From Clostridia bacterium (GTDB lineage Bacteria; Bacillota; Clostridia; Oscillospirales; CAG-272), in NCBI GenBank assembly GCA_017631085.1, contig JAGBTY010000023.1, forward strand, positions 49,142-113,141: DNA of 64,000 nucleotides, written 5' to 3'. Of the stretch, positions 24,038 through 33,891 are shown piece by piece. Position 1 is the first letter of the stretch; each line of letters starts with the position of its first letter. The notes beneath the pieces are model-generated. The model saw only the letters and a list, made by a program, of their open reading frames with translations, ran no database searches and was not told the DNA's origin. Position numbers and translations under genes: made by a program.

Positions 24038-26626
24038 ATGGGAAACGATAAAAAGAAAATATTTTTCTATTCTGGTACTCATTGGGACAGAGAATGGTAT
24101 CAGACCTTTCAGGGCTTCCGTAAAAGACTTGTAGATGCTATTGACGGTCTTATGGACGAGCTTGAGACAAACGAAAGATACGGTATATTCCACATGGACG
24201 GTCAGACCATCGTTCTTGAGGACTACCTCCAGATCATGCCAGACCAAAAAGAAAGACTTACCAAACTTATTCAGGACGGAAAGATACTTATCGGTCCTTG
24301 GTACGATATGCCCGACGAGTTTCTCGTCTCGGGCGAGAGCCTTATCAGAAACCTCCGCAGAGGTATGAAGATATGCCGCTCATACGGCGTTGAGCCCTGT
24401 TCTAATGCCTACATATGCGATATCTTCGGTCACAGTTCTCAGACGCCTCAAATATTTAAAGGAATGAATTTACATCACACGGTTCTCGGAAGAGGTCTTA
24501 ACGACGAGTTCGACCCCTCAAACTTCGTATGGGAAGCTCTTGACGGAAGTCAGGTCATCACCTTTAAGCTTCCCGATGACGGAGGATACGGCGACTTCAA
24601 TCCATTTACACAAAAGTACCCATCATCTCTTCCTGCCGAAGAGCTTGATGCGGCAATGAAGGAATATATCGACCGTGAATTTGAAAGAACGGGAGCTTCA
24701 TACATACTTATCATGGACGCTGTAGATCACCAGCCGATTCGTAAAGACACCCCCAAATATCTTGATTCAATAAGACGAGTTTATCCCGATGCCGAGCTTT
24801 ACCATTGCTCTATCGAGGAATATCAGAAGTGTCAGGACGCGGACCATGAAAGCTTACCCATACTTAAAGGAGAGCTTTGCCGCCCCGCAAAGATAAAGGC
24901 AGGATATATTCACGTTATCACAAATACACTGTCGAGCCGTTATTACCTCAAGCAGTATAACGACCGCAACCAGACAAAACTTGAAAAATGGGTAGCTCCC
25001 CTCTATGCCTTCAAGAAAACAAAAATGGCTACGGGCTACATTGATCTTGCAGAAAAATATCTCTTGCAGAATCATCCTCACGACAGTATCTGCGGCTGCT
25101 CCATAGACCAAGTACACAGAGACATGATGTACCGTTTCGACCAGACCGCTGAGATATGTGACGAGATACTTCGTCCCCTCACTGCATCTCTTCAGGGTGA
25201 CCTCTCGGCAGAAGCTCTTACTCCCGCCGAGGAAAGAGAGGGCTTCAGGCTTCGTGTCTATGATCCCCTGCCCTACCGCAAGAAGAGAAATATCGTAGCA
25301 AAGGTAGATCTCTCAAAGATGCCCGCTTACCGAGAGCCCTTTGGCTACGAGGATGTTCCCGCATTCAAGATCTACGACTCAAACGAGAACGAAATTCCTT
25401 ACGGCTATATAAAGCACCTTGGCAAAAAGGTATTTGAAATAACCTTTGACGCAGAGCTCACTCCAGCGGGTGTCACCGAGTTTTATCTCAAGCCCTTCAA
25501 CGTTCCCACAAGATACCCCGAAAGACTTCTCACCTCTGCCCTCTCGGCAAAGGGTGACTACGTTTCTATCTCGGTAAACCGAGACGGAACGGTAGACCTT
25601 TGTGACCTTACCACAGGAGAAGTCTACAAGAATCTTCTCACTCTCATTGATAACTGCGATATAGGTGACGGCTGGTATACCTGTGCTCCCATGCTCGATA
25701 CGCTCATAACTCCCACCGAGGCAGAGGTATCGATCATAGAAAATTCAGCTGTAAGAACTACATTCCGTATAGTTCAGAAAATGAAGCTTCCCCGCGAGGT
25801 CATTTTTGAAGAAGCAAGACGCCGCTCCGACGAAACGGTTGACTTCCGCGTAACACACGACGTAACACTCGCGAAGAGCGATAAGGGTATTACTGTTCAT
25901 ACTTACATACGCAATAATGCCTGTGATCACCGTCTCCGTCTCCGTTTGCCCACAGTTGTTGAGGGAGAAACATACGAGGCAGCACAAAGCTTCGGATACG
26001 TCAGCCGCACGTGCGGTGACGATAAGACCACAGCCGATTGGAGAGAGTACGGTCATGTAGAAAGAAACATGGCGGGAATATGTGCAAAACGCAATGGCAA
26101 GAGAGGCCTTGGCTTTATTTCCGCGTCAGGTCTCCACGAATGCGGAGTTTGGCAGAACGGCGATATGGACATAACACTTTTCCGTGCAGTTGGAAGAACG
26201 CCTAACGGAGAGAGAGAGCCCGACGGTCAGCTTCTCCGCGACCTCGACTTCACATACCGCATAATTCTCTTCGGCGAAGACGATAACTTTGCTTCACTCC
26301 AAAAAGAGCAAGATATTCTTGCTACAGGACTTATCTCGGCGACAGTTCCCGGAGGAAAAGCGCAGCTTTATCCTTCAGCACTCACAGTTGAGGGCGACAA
26401 TATCGTCTACTCTACCGCAGATCTTCTTCCCGATGGAACACCCTCTGCCCGTGTTTTTAACGACAGCGATAAGGAGGATACCTGTACGATGCAGCTCCCC
26501 GGTTTCGTCAAGGAAGCAAGTCTCGTAGAGCTTGACGGCAGACACATAAAAGACCTCACCATCAAGGACGGCAAGGTAACCTTCACCCTACCCGCATTCC
26601 GTATAGCAACGGTAAAGTTCAATTAA
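24038..26626 (+). CDS. Glycoside hydrolase family 38 alpha-mannosidase
   Basis: This 862-residue protein hydrolyses alpha-mannosides. The N-terminal GH38 catalytic domain shows HWDREWY (H15 and D17 as zinc ligands), a probable nucleophile D128 in CDIFGHSSQTPQ, and HPHDSICGCSIDQVHRDM with a further metal-binding His near residue 350. The C-terminal half is the beta-rich GH38 C-terminal region. No signal peptide is present, so it is cytoplasmic and probably acts on imported oligosaccharides or mannosylglycerate-like compounds. A strong AAAGGAG precedes the ATG. It stands alone with its own promoter and terminator, near GH36 and rhamnose genes. Confidence 0.93.
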   Translation: MGNDKKKIFFYSGTHWDREWYQTFQGFRKRLVDAIDGLMDELETNERYGIFHMDGQTIVLEDYLQIMPDQKERLTKLIQDGKILIGPWYDMPDEFLVSGESLIRNLRRGMKICRSYGVEPCSNAYICDIFGHSSQTPQIFKGMNLHHTVLGRGLNDEFDPSNFVWEALDGSQVITFKLPDDGGYGDFNPFTQKYPSSLPAEELDAAMKEYIDREFERTGASYILIMDAVDHQPIRKDTPKYLDSIRRVYPDAELYHCSIEEYQKCQDADHESLPILKGELCRPAKIKAGYIHVITNTLSSRYYLKQYNDRNQTKLEKWVAPLYAFKKTKMATGYIDLAEKYLLQNHPHDSICGCSIDQVHRDMMYRFDQTAEICDEILRPLTASLQGDLSAEALTPAEEREGFRLRVYDPLPYRKKRNIVAKVDLSKMPAYREPFGYEDVPAFKIYDSNENEIPYGYIKHLGKKVFEITFDAELTPAGVTEFYLKPFNVPTRYPERLLTSALSAKGDYVSISVNRDGTVDLCDLTTGEVYKNLLTLIDNCDIGDGWYTCAPMLDTLITPTEAEVSIIENSAVRTTFRIVQKMKLPREVIFEEARRRSDETVDFRVTHDVTLAKSDKGITVHTYIRNNACDHRLRLRLPTVVEGETYEAAQSFGYVSRTCGDDKTTADWREYGHVERNMAGICAKRNGKRGLGFISASGLHECGVWQNGDMDITLFRAVGRTPNGEREPDGQLLRDLDFTYRIILFGEDDNFASLQKEQDILATGLISATVPGGKAQLYPSALTVEGDNIVYSTADLLPDGTPSARVFNDSDKEDTCTMQLPGFVKEASLVELDGRHIKDLTIKDGKVTFTLPAFRIATVKFN

Positions 26627-26637
26627 CAATAATACGA

Positions 26638-26668
26638 AACGTCTACCTCGATGGAGGTAGACGTTTTT
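26638..26668 (+). terminator. Terminator after the GH38 gene
   Basis: A 12-bp stem (26638-26649 with 26654-26665), GATG loop, T tract. It lies between convergent genes. Confidence 0.88.
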
Positions 26669-26685
26669 GCATTTGTTTGTTTTTA

Positions 26686-28878
26686 TTATTTTACTTCGTC
26701 GTAATGATACTTGATCGTCGCAAAGTCACTGCCCGGCAATATTAGAGGATATCCGAGAGACATAAGTGTCGATCCCTTTGCCACGAGGCCTGTCTCTTTG
26801 ACCTTATATGTCTTATTGGGGTCAAGTCCTGCGGGACGGATATGCTTTAAGGGGGAGTTTGCATAGCGTATGCGACGGTAGAAAGTGAGAACAGCGTGGG
26901 ATTTATCCTTGGAAACGAGAGTTTCGGCAAAGAAATTGGATTTTTGCGGGTTTTCCGAGCGGTAGAGGTCGCCGGTGAGAACGAGTTCTTCCATATTGTT
27001 TCGGTATTCCTCGTTAAACGCCTTTATCTTTTCTCTTTCCTCGTCGGTGAGAGAGGTCATATCAAGCTCATATCCCGTAGCACAAAGTCCCGCAATAGCT
27101 GCCCTTGTTTCAATGCAGGTCACACGTCCTGTCTGGTGATTCGGAACAGCGGACACGTGAGCCGACATAGCAGACTGAGGATAAACTATGGATGTACCAT
27201 ACTGAATTTCTGTTCTTCTTTCGGCGTCAGAACAGTCGGAGGTCCATATTTGAGGGAAGTAAGCGAGTACGGCACCGTCAAATCTTGCTCCTCCACTTGA
27301 GCAACCCTCGAAGAATACGTCGGGGTTTGCAAGAACTATTCTGTCAAAGATATCATATAGACCAAGAGCGTATCTGTGTGCAAATTCCATCTGACGATGA
27401 GGGGGAAGTTGCTCGGAGCAGGATTCTGTGACTGCTCTGTTATAATCCCATTTGACGTACTCAATATGGTGGTTGTGCAGTATCTTATTTACCGACTCAA
27501 CTATATAATCTCTTACGTCCTTACGTGTAAGGTCAAGAACATACTGATGACGCCCGTAGCATCTCGGTCTGCCTGATGACATTGGAGCACCTATTGCATA
27601 ATCGGGGTGTGCGCGGAAAAGGTCGGAATCCTCGTTTACCATTTCAGGCTCAAACCAAAGGCCGAACTTCATTCCGAGGCTGTTTACATGTTCTATAACA
27701 GCATCAAGACCGCCAACGAGCTTCTTCTCATTTACTACCCAGTCTCCAAGTCCCGACCAGTCGTCATCACGTTTTCCAAACCAACCGTCGTCAAGAACGA
27801 AGGTGTCTATACCAAGCCCTGCCGATGCCGAAGCTATTTCCTTAAGCTTATCAGTAGTAAAGTTAAAATAAGTACCTTCCCAGTTATTAATAACGAGAGG
27901 ACGGCAAGCCTTTACGTACTTCTGATTGATAAGATGCTCACGCATTGCATCGTGGAACTGGCGGCTCATACCGCCAACACCCTCATTTGAATATACCATA
28001 AGCGCTTCGGGTGTCTCAAATTCTTCTCCCGCCTCGAGTGTCCAGCGGAAATCAAAGTCGTTGATACCTCCCGTTACGAGAATACGGTCATCGGAAAGTC
28101 CCTGTGCCTTAAGCACGAAGGAGGACGAATATATAAGATTTACGCCGTATGCATCGCCGTGTGTCTCGCATGCATCGTTTGCGATAAGACCTATAAAGGG
28201 ATTGAGTATAGCAGATGAAGAGGTGAGCTTCGAGTCTACCGAGATAACTCCGTACTGTGCTGGTGTTTCCTGAATACTGCGCTCGCCCGCCCACTGTCCG
28301 TAAAGAGACATGACCTTGTAATCACGGTTGTGAAGCGAAAACGCAAACGAGTAGGCTCTGTGGAGCACCACCGTGTCATTAGTTCCGTTTATGTAAACTA
28401 TTCTACGGGCAATCGCTGAACAGTCGTCGTATACGGTGTAGTAGAGATCCGCGCCAAAATCAATATAAGGATCTTTCAGGTGAAGAACAAGAGTTTCACC
28501 GCCACGCATTGAAGGCATACCCTTTATAGCAGGTTTTTCTGCGAGAATATCGTATCCTGCGTAAAGAAGCTGACACAGTCTTGCTCCGTCTGGGGTTTCT
28601 ATCTGAACAGTAGGTTCTCTGAAGTCGCCTGTGCCATAAAATGTGATTTCAGGCGGATAATAGCCGTAACTCTTCATTGGGCTTCCGTTATCTCCGGGAA
28701 CAGATGCTGCCATTGATGTCGCTCCCGCCATTTTACAGAACGAAAGGTCGTCGTGACCTATGGGAGAGCCAAAGTGACAATGCTCGGCAAAATCCGCATC
28801 GTTTATTCTGAAAGCATAGGTCATATTCTTTCCGTCGAGAAAGAACGTTTTTGTTTCTGGGTAAAACTTTATTGCCAT
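26686..28878 (-). CDS. Glycoside hydrolase family 36 alpha-galactosidase
   Basis: This 730-residue cytoplasmic enzyme releases alpha-linked galactose from raffinose-type oligosaccharides and related glycans. It has the full GH36 arrangement: an N-terminal beta-sandwich, the barrel with DDGWFGKRDDD and GLGDWVVNEKKL, the nucleophile Asp in VKWDYNR, the acid/base Asp region CSSGGARFD...TSDCSDAERR, and MSAHVSAVPNHQTGR. There is no signal peptide. ATG at 28878 is preceded by AAGGAG. It has its own promoter (28917-28944), and an AraC regulator is encoded just upstream on the same strand. Confidence 0.94.
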   Translation of the reverse strand: MAIKFYPETKTFFLDGKNMTYAFRINDADFAEHCHFGSPIGHDDLSFCKMAGATSMAASVPGDNGSPMKSYGYYPPEITFYGTGDFREPTVQIETPDGARLCQLLYAGYDILAEKPAIKGMPSMRGGETLVLHLKDPYIDFGADLYYTVYDDCSAIARRIVYINGTNDTVVLHRAYSFAFSLHNRDYKVMSLYGQWAGERSIQETPAQYGVISVDSKLTSSSAILNPFIGLIANDACETHGDAYGVNLIYSSSFVLKAQGLSDDRILVTGGINDFDFRWTLEAGEEFETPEALMVYSNEGVGGMSRQFHDAMREHLINQKYVKACRPLVINNWEGTYFNFTTDKLKEIASASAGLGIDTFVLDDGWFGKRDDDWSGLGDWVVNEKKLVGGLDAVIEHVNSLGMKFGLWFEPEMVNEDSDLFRAHPDYAIGAPMSSGRPRCYGRHQYVLDLTRKDVRDYIVESVNKILHNHHIEYVKWDYNRAVTESCSEQLPPHRQMEFAHRYALGLYDIFDRIVLANPDVFFEGCSSGGARFDGAVLAYFPQIWTSDCSDAERRTEIQYGTSIVYPQSAMSAHVSAVPNHQTGRVTCIETRAAIAGLCATGYELDMTSLTDEEREKIKAFNEEYRNNMEELVLTGDLYRSENPQKSNFFAETLVSKDKSHAVLTFYRRIRYANSPLKHIRPAGLDPNKTYKVKETGLVAKGSTLMSLGYPLILPGSDFATIKYHYDEVK

Positions 28879-28916
28879 GATATTCTCCTTATTTTTAATA
28901 ACTTGTCTTTATAAAC

Positions 28917-28944
28917 ATTTTATCACATATTTTGTTTTTTTCAA
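28917..28944 (-). promoter_or_regulatory. Probable promoter of the GH36 gene
   Basis: TTGAAA (28944-28939), a 16-base spacer and TAAAAT (28922-28917) on the minus strand. Confidence 0.65.
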
Positions 28945-28965
28945 TAGTTTATTGTATTTTTCCGG

Positions 28966-29961
28966 CTAATTCTGTATTTTCTTATTTTGATGCTCTCTTC
29001 TGAATGCTTTTGGCGTCATTCCGTATCTTTTCTTGAATTCCTTATGAAAATAGCTGGTATTTTCGTATCCAATATGAAAGATTATATCTCCTATGGACAT
29101 ATTCGTGTTAGAAAGAAGCTCACGGGCAACCTGGAAGCGCTCGTTCATCAGAAGCTCCTTGAACGAAAGCGAAAAGTTCTGGCATATCCAACGTGACAGA
29201 TAGGTAGGAGAAAGTCCGAGCATATCTGCCGCTTCGGTAAGCGTCGCGGAGCCGTATGAGGTCTTTATGTAGTTTATTATCTTTTTCTTTGTCTTGTCCT
29301 CGTATGATCCGTTGTTTATTTGCGCCGAATCTCTTTTGTTTATTGAAGAAAGGTAACAGATAAGAAGCTTCAGTGCTTCTTTAAGAGTATAGCTGTCTGT
29401 TTCGTCGGAGCAGATTACCGAATGTATAAGATTTTCCATTATATTGTTTACAGCTACGTTATTTCCTGCGTGAAACACGCAGTAGGTCGCGTTGTTCCCT
29501 CCAAGAAGCTCGGAGAAGATATTCATATTAAGCTCGGAATCAAGGCGTATTGATTGGATAAGATTTTCAAAAAGCTCGTGGGATATTATAAGGTTTATTC
29601 CTATATCGTTTTTTTCGGTGGTCAAAATTGAGTGGAGCGCGTTTTTACCAATAACAAGAACGTCACCCTCGGTCAGTACCACCTTGGAATTGCCGAACAT
29701 ATGAGTTATGCTTCCACTACATATATACATTATTTCAATAAAATCGTGCGTATGAACCGCTACCTCGCGAAAACGCGGGTGAGCCTTAAGACAAAATGAT
29801 GCAGTCGATTCCCCGAAAACGCTATCCGAAAGAAGCCGTCTCTCTACTATAAACCTTCCTGATTTAGAATACAGGTCCTGATGTGAAGCACCGTTCCTTA
29901 CCATAATATATTGTTCCTCCGGCGTGGTCTCAAGCAGTTTTTTTAGGATCTCCTGTCGCAT
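28966..29961 (-). CDS. AraC-family transcriptional regulator with cupin sensor domain
   Basis: This 331-residue protein has an N-terminal cupin ligand domain (about 60-150: HTHDFIEIMYICSGS...LTEGDVLVIGKNALHS) and a C-terminal pair of AraC helix-turn-helix motifs (about 225-325: ATLTEAADMLGLSPTYLSRWIC and SIGDIIFHIGYENTSYFHKEFKKRYGMTPKAFR). It probably activates sugar-use genes on binding a carbohydrate. It is divergent from rhaBAD and in line with the GH36 gene, so its target may be rhamnose genes, the galactosidase gene, or both. The start has GGAGGGGAG upstream. Confidence 0.92.
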   Translation of the reverse strand: MRQEILKKLLETTPEEQYIMVRNGASHQDLYSKSGRFIVERRLLSDSVFGESTASFCLKAHPRFREVAVHTHDFIEIMYICSGSITHMFGNSKVVLTEGDVLVIGKNALHSILTTEKNDIGINLIISHELFENLIQSIRLDSELNMNIFSELLGGNNATYCVFHAGNNVAVNNIMENLIHSVICSDETDSYTLKEALKLLICYLSSINKRDSAQINNGSYEDKTKKKIINYIKTSYGSATLTEAADMLGLSPTYLSRWICQNFSLSFKELLMNERFQVARELLSNTNMSIGDIIFHIGYENTSYFHKEFKKRYGMTPKAFRREHQNKKIQN

Positions 29962-29990
29962 TTTCTCCCCTCCTTTAAGTATTCAAATAC

Positions 29991-30019
29991 ATTCTATCAC
30001 GTTTTTTTTCTTTTTTCAA
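29991..30019 (-). promoter_or_regulatory. Promoter of the AraC-family regulator
   Basis: TTGAAA (30019-30014), a 17-base spacer and TAGAAT (29996-29991) on the minus strand. Confidence 0.7.
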
Positions 30020-30064
30020 TACAAAAAGATAAAAAAAGCCACAAAAAAAGGTAAAAAAACAACC

Positions 30065-30093
30065 TTATTACCACATTGGTACTATGTTATAAT
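30065..30093 (+). promoter_or_regulatory. Promoter of the rhamnose operon (extended -10)
   Basis: TATAAT (30088-30093) is preceded by TGT, giving an extended -10. The -35 (TTATTA, 30065-30070) is poor, consistent with dependence on an activator such as the divergent AraC protein. Confidence 0.7.
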
Positions 30094-30146
30094 ATAAGAA
30101 GTAGTAAAATAATTTTGTATACATAATGAAAGGACGGTCAGTAAAT

Positions 30147-31532
30147 ATGATAACATATTATCTTGCTGTGGATATTGGCGCTTCAAGCGGCAGACATATC
30201 CTCGGTTACGTAGAAAACGGACGTATAATACTTGAGGAAGTTTACAGATTTTCCAACGGCATGAACGAGAAAAACGGACATCTTTGCTGGGATCATGAGG
30301 CACTTGTTGAAAACATTATAGCAGGTATGAAGAAGTGTGCCGACATTGGAAAGATACCGTCATATATGGGTATCGACACCTGGGGCGTTGACTTCCTTCT
30401 TCTTGATAAAGACGGAAACGTCATAGGCGATTCTGTCGGCTACCGCGATTCGAGAACAGAGGGTGTTGATAAATACGTATACGAGATAATTCCCGAGAGT
30501 GAGCTTTACGCAAGAACGGGAATACAGAAGCAACTCTATAATACGGTATATCAGCTTATGGCTCTTAAGAGAGAAGCACCCGAGCAGCTTCTCATGGCAG
30601 ACGGATTTTTAATGATGCCGGACTACCTTGGCTACAAGCTCACGGGAATTAAGCATCAGGAATATACTATAGCATCTACCGCGCAGCTTGTAAATATTGA
30701 AACAGGCGAGTGGGATATCGAGCTTATCGAGCGTCTCGGCTACCCCGCAAAGCTCTTCGGAAAGCTTTCAATGCCCGGCGAGAAGCTTGGAACTCTTTCG
30801 GAAAAAGTTAAGGCAGCTGTCGGATATGACCTTACTGTCATTCACCCCGCTTCTCACGATACGGGTTCTGCGGTACTTGCAGTTCCCACAAATTCGGAAA
30901 ACGCCATATATTTAAGCTCGGGAACATGGTCACTTATGGGAATCGAGCGTCTGGAAGCAGATTCTTCTCCTGAATCAGCCAAGAGAAACTTCACCAACGA
31001 GGGCGGCTTTGACAAGCGCTACCGTTACCTTAAAAATATAATGGGACTTTGGATAATCCAGTCAATAAAAAAGGAGCTTGGCGGAAAATACTCCTTCGCG
31101 GAGCTTTGTGATATGGCAACAGCTCTCGGAGACACGAAGTATAGGATCGACGTAAATGATTACCGTTTCCTTGCTCCCAAGAGCATGATGGCGGCAATTC
31201 GTGAAGCCTGCGATGCTCCGGATATGCCTCTTGATCATATGCTTTGCTGTGTATATCACAGTCTTGCAGATTGCTATGCTGAAACCATTCGTGAGCTTTG
31301 CGAGGTCAGCGGAAGGTCTCTTGATGCCCTCCATATAATAGGTGGCGGAAGCAAAGACGACTATCTCAACAAGCTGACGGCGGATAGACTTGATATTCCG
31401 GTATACGCAGGTCCTACCGAGGCAACTGCCATTGGAAACATTCTCGCGCAGATGTTGGGTACGGGAGTTTACTCCTCTATAGCCGAAGCGAGAGAAGCAG
31501 TATTTAATTCATTTGACGTAAAAAAAGCATAA
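30147..31532 (+). CDS. rhaB: Rhamnulokinase
   Basis: This 461-residue FGGY-family kinase phosphorylates L-rhamnulose with ATP to rhamnulose-1-phosphate. Motifs include YYLAVDIGASSGRH at the N-terminus, MGIDTWGVDFLLLD, GYRDSRTEG, HDTGSAVLAVP, LSSGTWSLMGIE and the C-terminal HIIGGGSKDDYLNKLTAD. ATG at 30147 is preferred over 30126 because the family begins right at the strand leading into AVDIG, and AAAGGA lies upstream at slightly long spacing. It is the first gene of rhaB-rhaA-rhaD. Confidence 0.94.
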   Translation: MITYYLAVDIGASSGRHILGYVENGRIILEEVYRFSNGMNEKNGHLCWDHEALVENIIAGMKKCADIGKIPSYMGIDTWGVDFLLLDKDGNVIGDSVGYRDSRTEGVDKYVYEIIPESELYARTGIQKQLYNTVYQLMALKREAPEQLLMADGFLMMPDYLGYKLTGIKHQEYTIASTAQLVNIETGEWDIELIERLGYPAKLFGKLSMPGEKLGTLSEKVKAAVGYDLTVIHPASHDTGSAVLAVPTNSENAIYLSSGTWSLMGIERLEADSSPESAKRNFTNEGGFDKRYRYLKNIMGLWIIQSIKKELGGKYSFAELCDMATALGDTKYRIDVNDYRFLAPKSMMAAIREACDAPDMPLDHMLCCVYHSLADCYAETIRELCEVSGRSLDALHIIGGGSKDDYLNKLTADRLDIPVYAGPTEATAIGNILAQMLGTGVYSSIAEAREAVFNSFDVKKA

Positions 31533-31566
31533 CCATATAGATATTATCGAAAGTGAGGTACGACAC

Positions 31567-32814
31567 ATGAGTGAAGCATACAAAATAGCAAAAAAGAAAT
31601 ATGCCGAAATAGGAATTGACACCGATGCGGTAATCGAGAAGCTGAAGAATGTTTCTGTATCCATGCATTGTTGGCAGGGAGACGACGTTGGAGGCTTTGA
31701 CTTTGACGGAGAGCTTAGCGGCGGTATACAGACCACTGGCAACTATCCCGGAAAGGCAAGAACCCCCGACGAGCTTATGGCGGATATTGACAAGGCAATG
31801 TCTCTTGACGGCGGAGCACATAAGCTTAATCTTCATGCCTGCTACGCTATTTTCGAAAAGGGAGAATGGGTCGACAGAGACGCGCTTCTGCCAAAGCATT
31901 TTGAAAAATGGGTAAAATTCGCAAAAGAAAGAGGAATGGGAATCGACTTCAACCCCACATTCTTCTCACACCCTAAAGCAAACGGAATGACACTTGCTTC
32001 TCCCGACGAGGATATCAGAAGCTTCTGGGTACGTCACGGACAGGCATGTCTTAAAATATCCGAATATTTTGCAGAAGAGACGGGCATTCCCACGGTAATG
32101 AACATCTGGATACCAGACGGACTTAAGGATTGTCCTGCGGACAGAATGGGCCCAAGAGCAAGATTCGTAAAGTCTCTTGATGAGATACTTTCTATCGGTT
32201 ATGACAGATCCAAGGTATACGTAACACTTGAATCCAAGGTGTTCGGTATAGGTGTTGAATCCTACACGGTAGGCTCTGCAGAATTTGGAATGGGCTACGT
32301 ACTCTCAAGAGGAATAGTTCCGCTTATGGACAACGGACACTACCACCCCACCGAGTGCGTATCCGATAAAATTTCCTCAATGCTCCTATTTGCGCCCAAG
32401 CTCGCGCTTCACGTAACGAGAGGTGTAAGATGGGATAGCGACCACGTGGTAATACTTGACGACGAGACCCGCGAAATTGCGAAGGAGATAGTCGCAAGTG
32501 GAAGAATAGACGATATAGCTATCGCTCTTGACTACTTCGACGCAAGCATCAACAGAGTTGCGGCATGGGTAATAGGTATGCGTAACTTCCGCAAGGCTCT
32601 GCTTATCGCTATGCTCACCCCCCACGAAACTCTCAAGGAGCTTCAGGATAAAGAAGATAATACAAAGAGACTTATGCTCACCGAAGAGCTTAAGAGCTAT
32701 CCTTGGGGCGACGTCTGGGCAGAATACTGCGACCGCTGTGGTGTAAAGAGCACGAGCGAGTGGTATGATGACGTTGTTAAATACGAAAAAGAAGTTCTTT
32801 CACAACGAGTTTAA
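31567..32814 (+). CDS. rhaA: L-rhamnose isomerase
   Basis: This 415-residue metal-dependent TIM-barrel enzyme converts L-rhamnose to L-rhamnulose. It carries VSMHCWQGDDVGGF near residue 31, HKLNLHACYA, GMGIDFNPTFFSHPKA, TLESKVFGIGVESY, LMDNGHYHPTE and RGVRWDSDHVV, all characteristic of RhaA. The length matches the family. It sits 34 bases after rhaB and before rhaD, forming the complete catabolic pathway from rhamnose to dihydroxyacetone phosphate and lactaldehyde. Confidence 0.97.
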   Translation: MSEAYKIAKKKYAEIGIDTDAVIEKLKNVSVSMHCWQGDDVGGFDFDGELSGGIQTTGNYPGKARTPDELMADIDKAMSLDGGAHKLNLHACYAIFEKGEWVDRDALLPKHFEKWVKFAKERGMGIDFNPTFFSHPKANGMTLASPDEDIRSFWVRHGQACLKISEYFAEETGIPTVMNIWIPDGLKDCPADRMGPRARFVKSLDEILSIGYDRSKVYVTLESKVFGIGVESYTVGSAEFGMGYVLSRGIVPLMDNGHYHPTECVSDKISSMLLFAPKLALHVTRGVRWDSDHVVILDDETREIAKEIVASGRIDDIAIALDYFDASINRVAAWVIGMRNFRKALLIAMLTPHETLKELQDKEDNTKRLMLTEELKSYPWGDVWAEYCDRCGVKSTSEWYDDVVKYEKEVLSQRV

Positions 32815-32847
32815 TAAAAAATTACATAAAATTAAGGAGAAAAAACA

Positions 32848-33669
32848 ATGAAAGTATTGGATTCAAAATTCGCACAGGATTTTATTCGTCTCGGTGACGA
32901 CGGTTGGCAGCTCAGATTCCACGAGAGAAATGGTGGAAACCTTTCCTACCGCATTCCCGATGATCGCATTGCAGAGGTAAAGGAAGACCTTGATCTTACA
33001 AGAGAATTTCAGCCTATCGGAACATCTGTTCCCGCACTTGCAGGTGAGTTCTTTATGATAACGGGCTCGGGTAAGTACTTCAGCGACATAAAGAGAATTC
33101 CCGAAGAGACCTGCTGCATCATAGAGGTTGACGAAAAGGGCGAAAATTACCGCGTAGTATGGGGACTTACCGCAGGTGGAAGACCTACCAGTGAACTTCC
33201 CACTCACCTTATGAACCACGAAGTAAAGAAGCTTGCAAGCGACGGAAAGATGCGTGTTATCTACCACTGCCACCCCGCAAACATTATCGCAATGACTTTC
33301 GTTCTTCCTCTTACTGACAAGGCATTCACCCGTGAGCTTTGGGAATCCATGACCGAGTGTCCCGTTGTATTCCCCGCAGGTGTTGGTGTTATTCCGTGGA
33401 TGGTATGTGGCGGTCGTGAGATCGGTGTTGAGACAGCTGAAAAAATGAAGAAGTACGACGTTGCAGTTTGGGCTCACCACGGTATCTTCTGCGCAGGTGA
33501 GGACTTCGATATCGCTTTCGGTCTCGCTCACACAGTTGAAAAGAGCGCAGAGATCTACATGAAAGTCCGTGCCGTTACTCCCGTAAAGCAGCAGACAATT
33601 ACCAAAGAGAACTTTATCGACCTCGCTGAAGCCTTCGGCTTTGAGCTTAACAAGGACTTCTTCGATTAA
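32848..33669 (+). CDS. rhaD: Rhamnulose-1-phosphate aldolase
   Basis: This 273-residue class II (zinc) aldolase cleaves L-rhamnulose-1-phosphate to dihydroxyacetone phosphate and L-lactaldehyde. Visible family features are NGGNLSYR near residue 31, the GSGKYF phosphate-binding segment, LPTHLM, the zinc-binding VIYHCHPANI (H-x-H), the catalytic-region ESMTECPVVFPAGVG and the further zinc ligand in VWAHHGIF. ATG at 32848 has AAGGAG upstream. No rhaM mutarotase, transporter or lactaldehyde dehydrogenase gene is seen next to it. Confidence 0.96.
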   Translation: MKVLDSKFAQDFIRLGDDGWQLRFHERNGGNLSYRIPDDRIAEVKEDLDLTREFQPIGTSVPALAGEFFMITGSGKYFSDIKRIPEETCCIIEVDEKGENYRVVWGLTAGGRPTSELPTHLMNHEVKKLASDGKMRVIYHCHPANIIAMTFVLPLTDKAFTRELWESMTECPVVFPAGVGVIPWMVCGGREIGVETAEKMKKYDVAVWAHHGIFCAGEDFDIAFGLAHTVEKSAEIYMKVRAVTPVKQQTITKENFIDLAEAFGFELNKDFFD

Positions 33670-33833
33670 CCTACTTTCTTTTGAAAAAGAAAGTAGGCAA
33701 AGAAAACTTCCTAAAGCAAGCAGGAATTAGACAAAGAAAACTTACTTTTTAAAAAAAGAAAGCATACCTCACTACGTTCGGTGGCAAGTTTTCTGCTTTG
33801 CAAAAAACATTGCGGCAAAGAAAACTTCCTAAA
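33670..33833. repeat. Degenerate intergenic repeat after rhaD
   Basis: A 13-bp stem with a two-base loop (33670-33682 with 33685-33697) is followed by a 20-bp direct repeat: 33696-33715 and 33814-33833 are identical, and a weaker copy starts near 33731. No coding potential is seen. It looks like a dispersed intergenic repeat remnant. Confidence 0.6.
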
Positions 33834-33849
33834 TTAAATTAATAAAAAA

Positions 33850-33885
33850 ACGTGGTTGCCTAGATATGAGGCAACCACGTTTTTT
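33850..33885. terminator. Bidirectional terminator
   Basis: A 12-bp stem (33850-33861 with 33869-33880) with runs of A before and T after, between the convergent rhaD and ABC permease genes. Confidence 0.9.
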
Positions 33886-33891
33886 ATCAGA

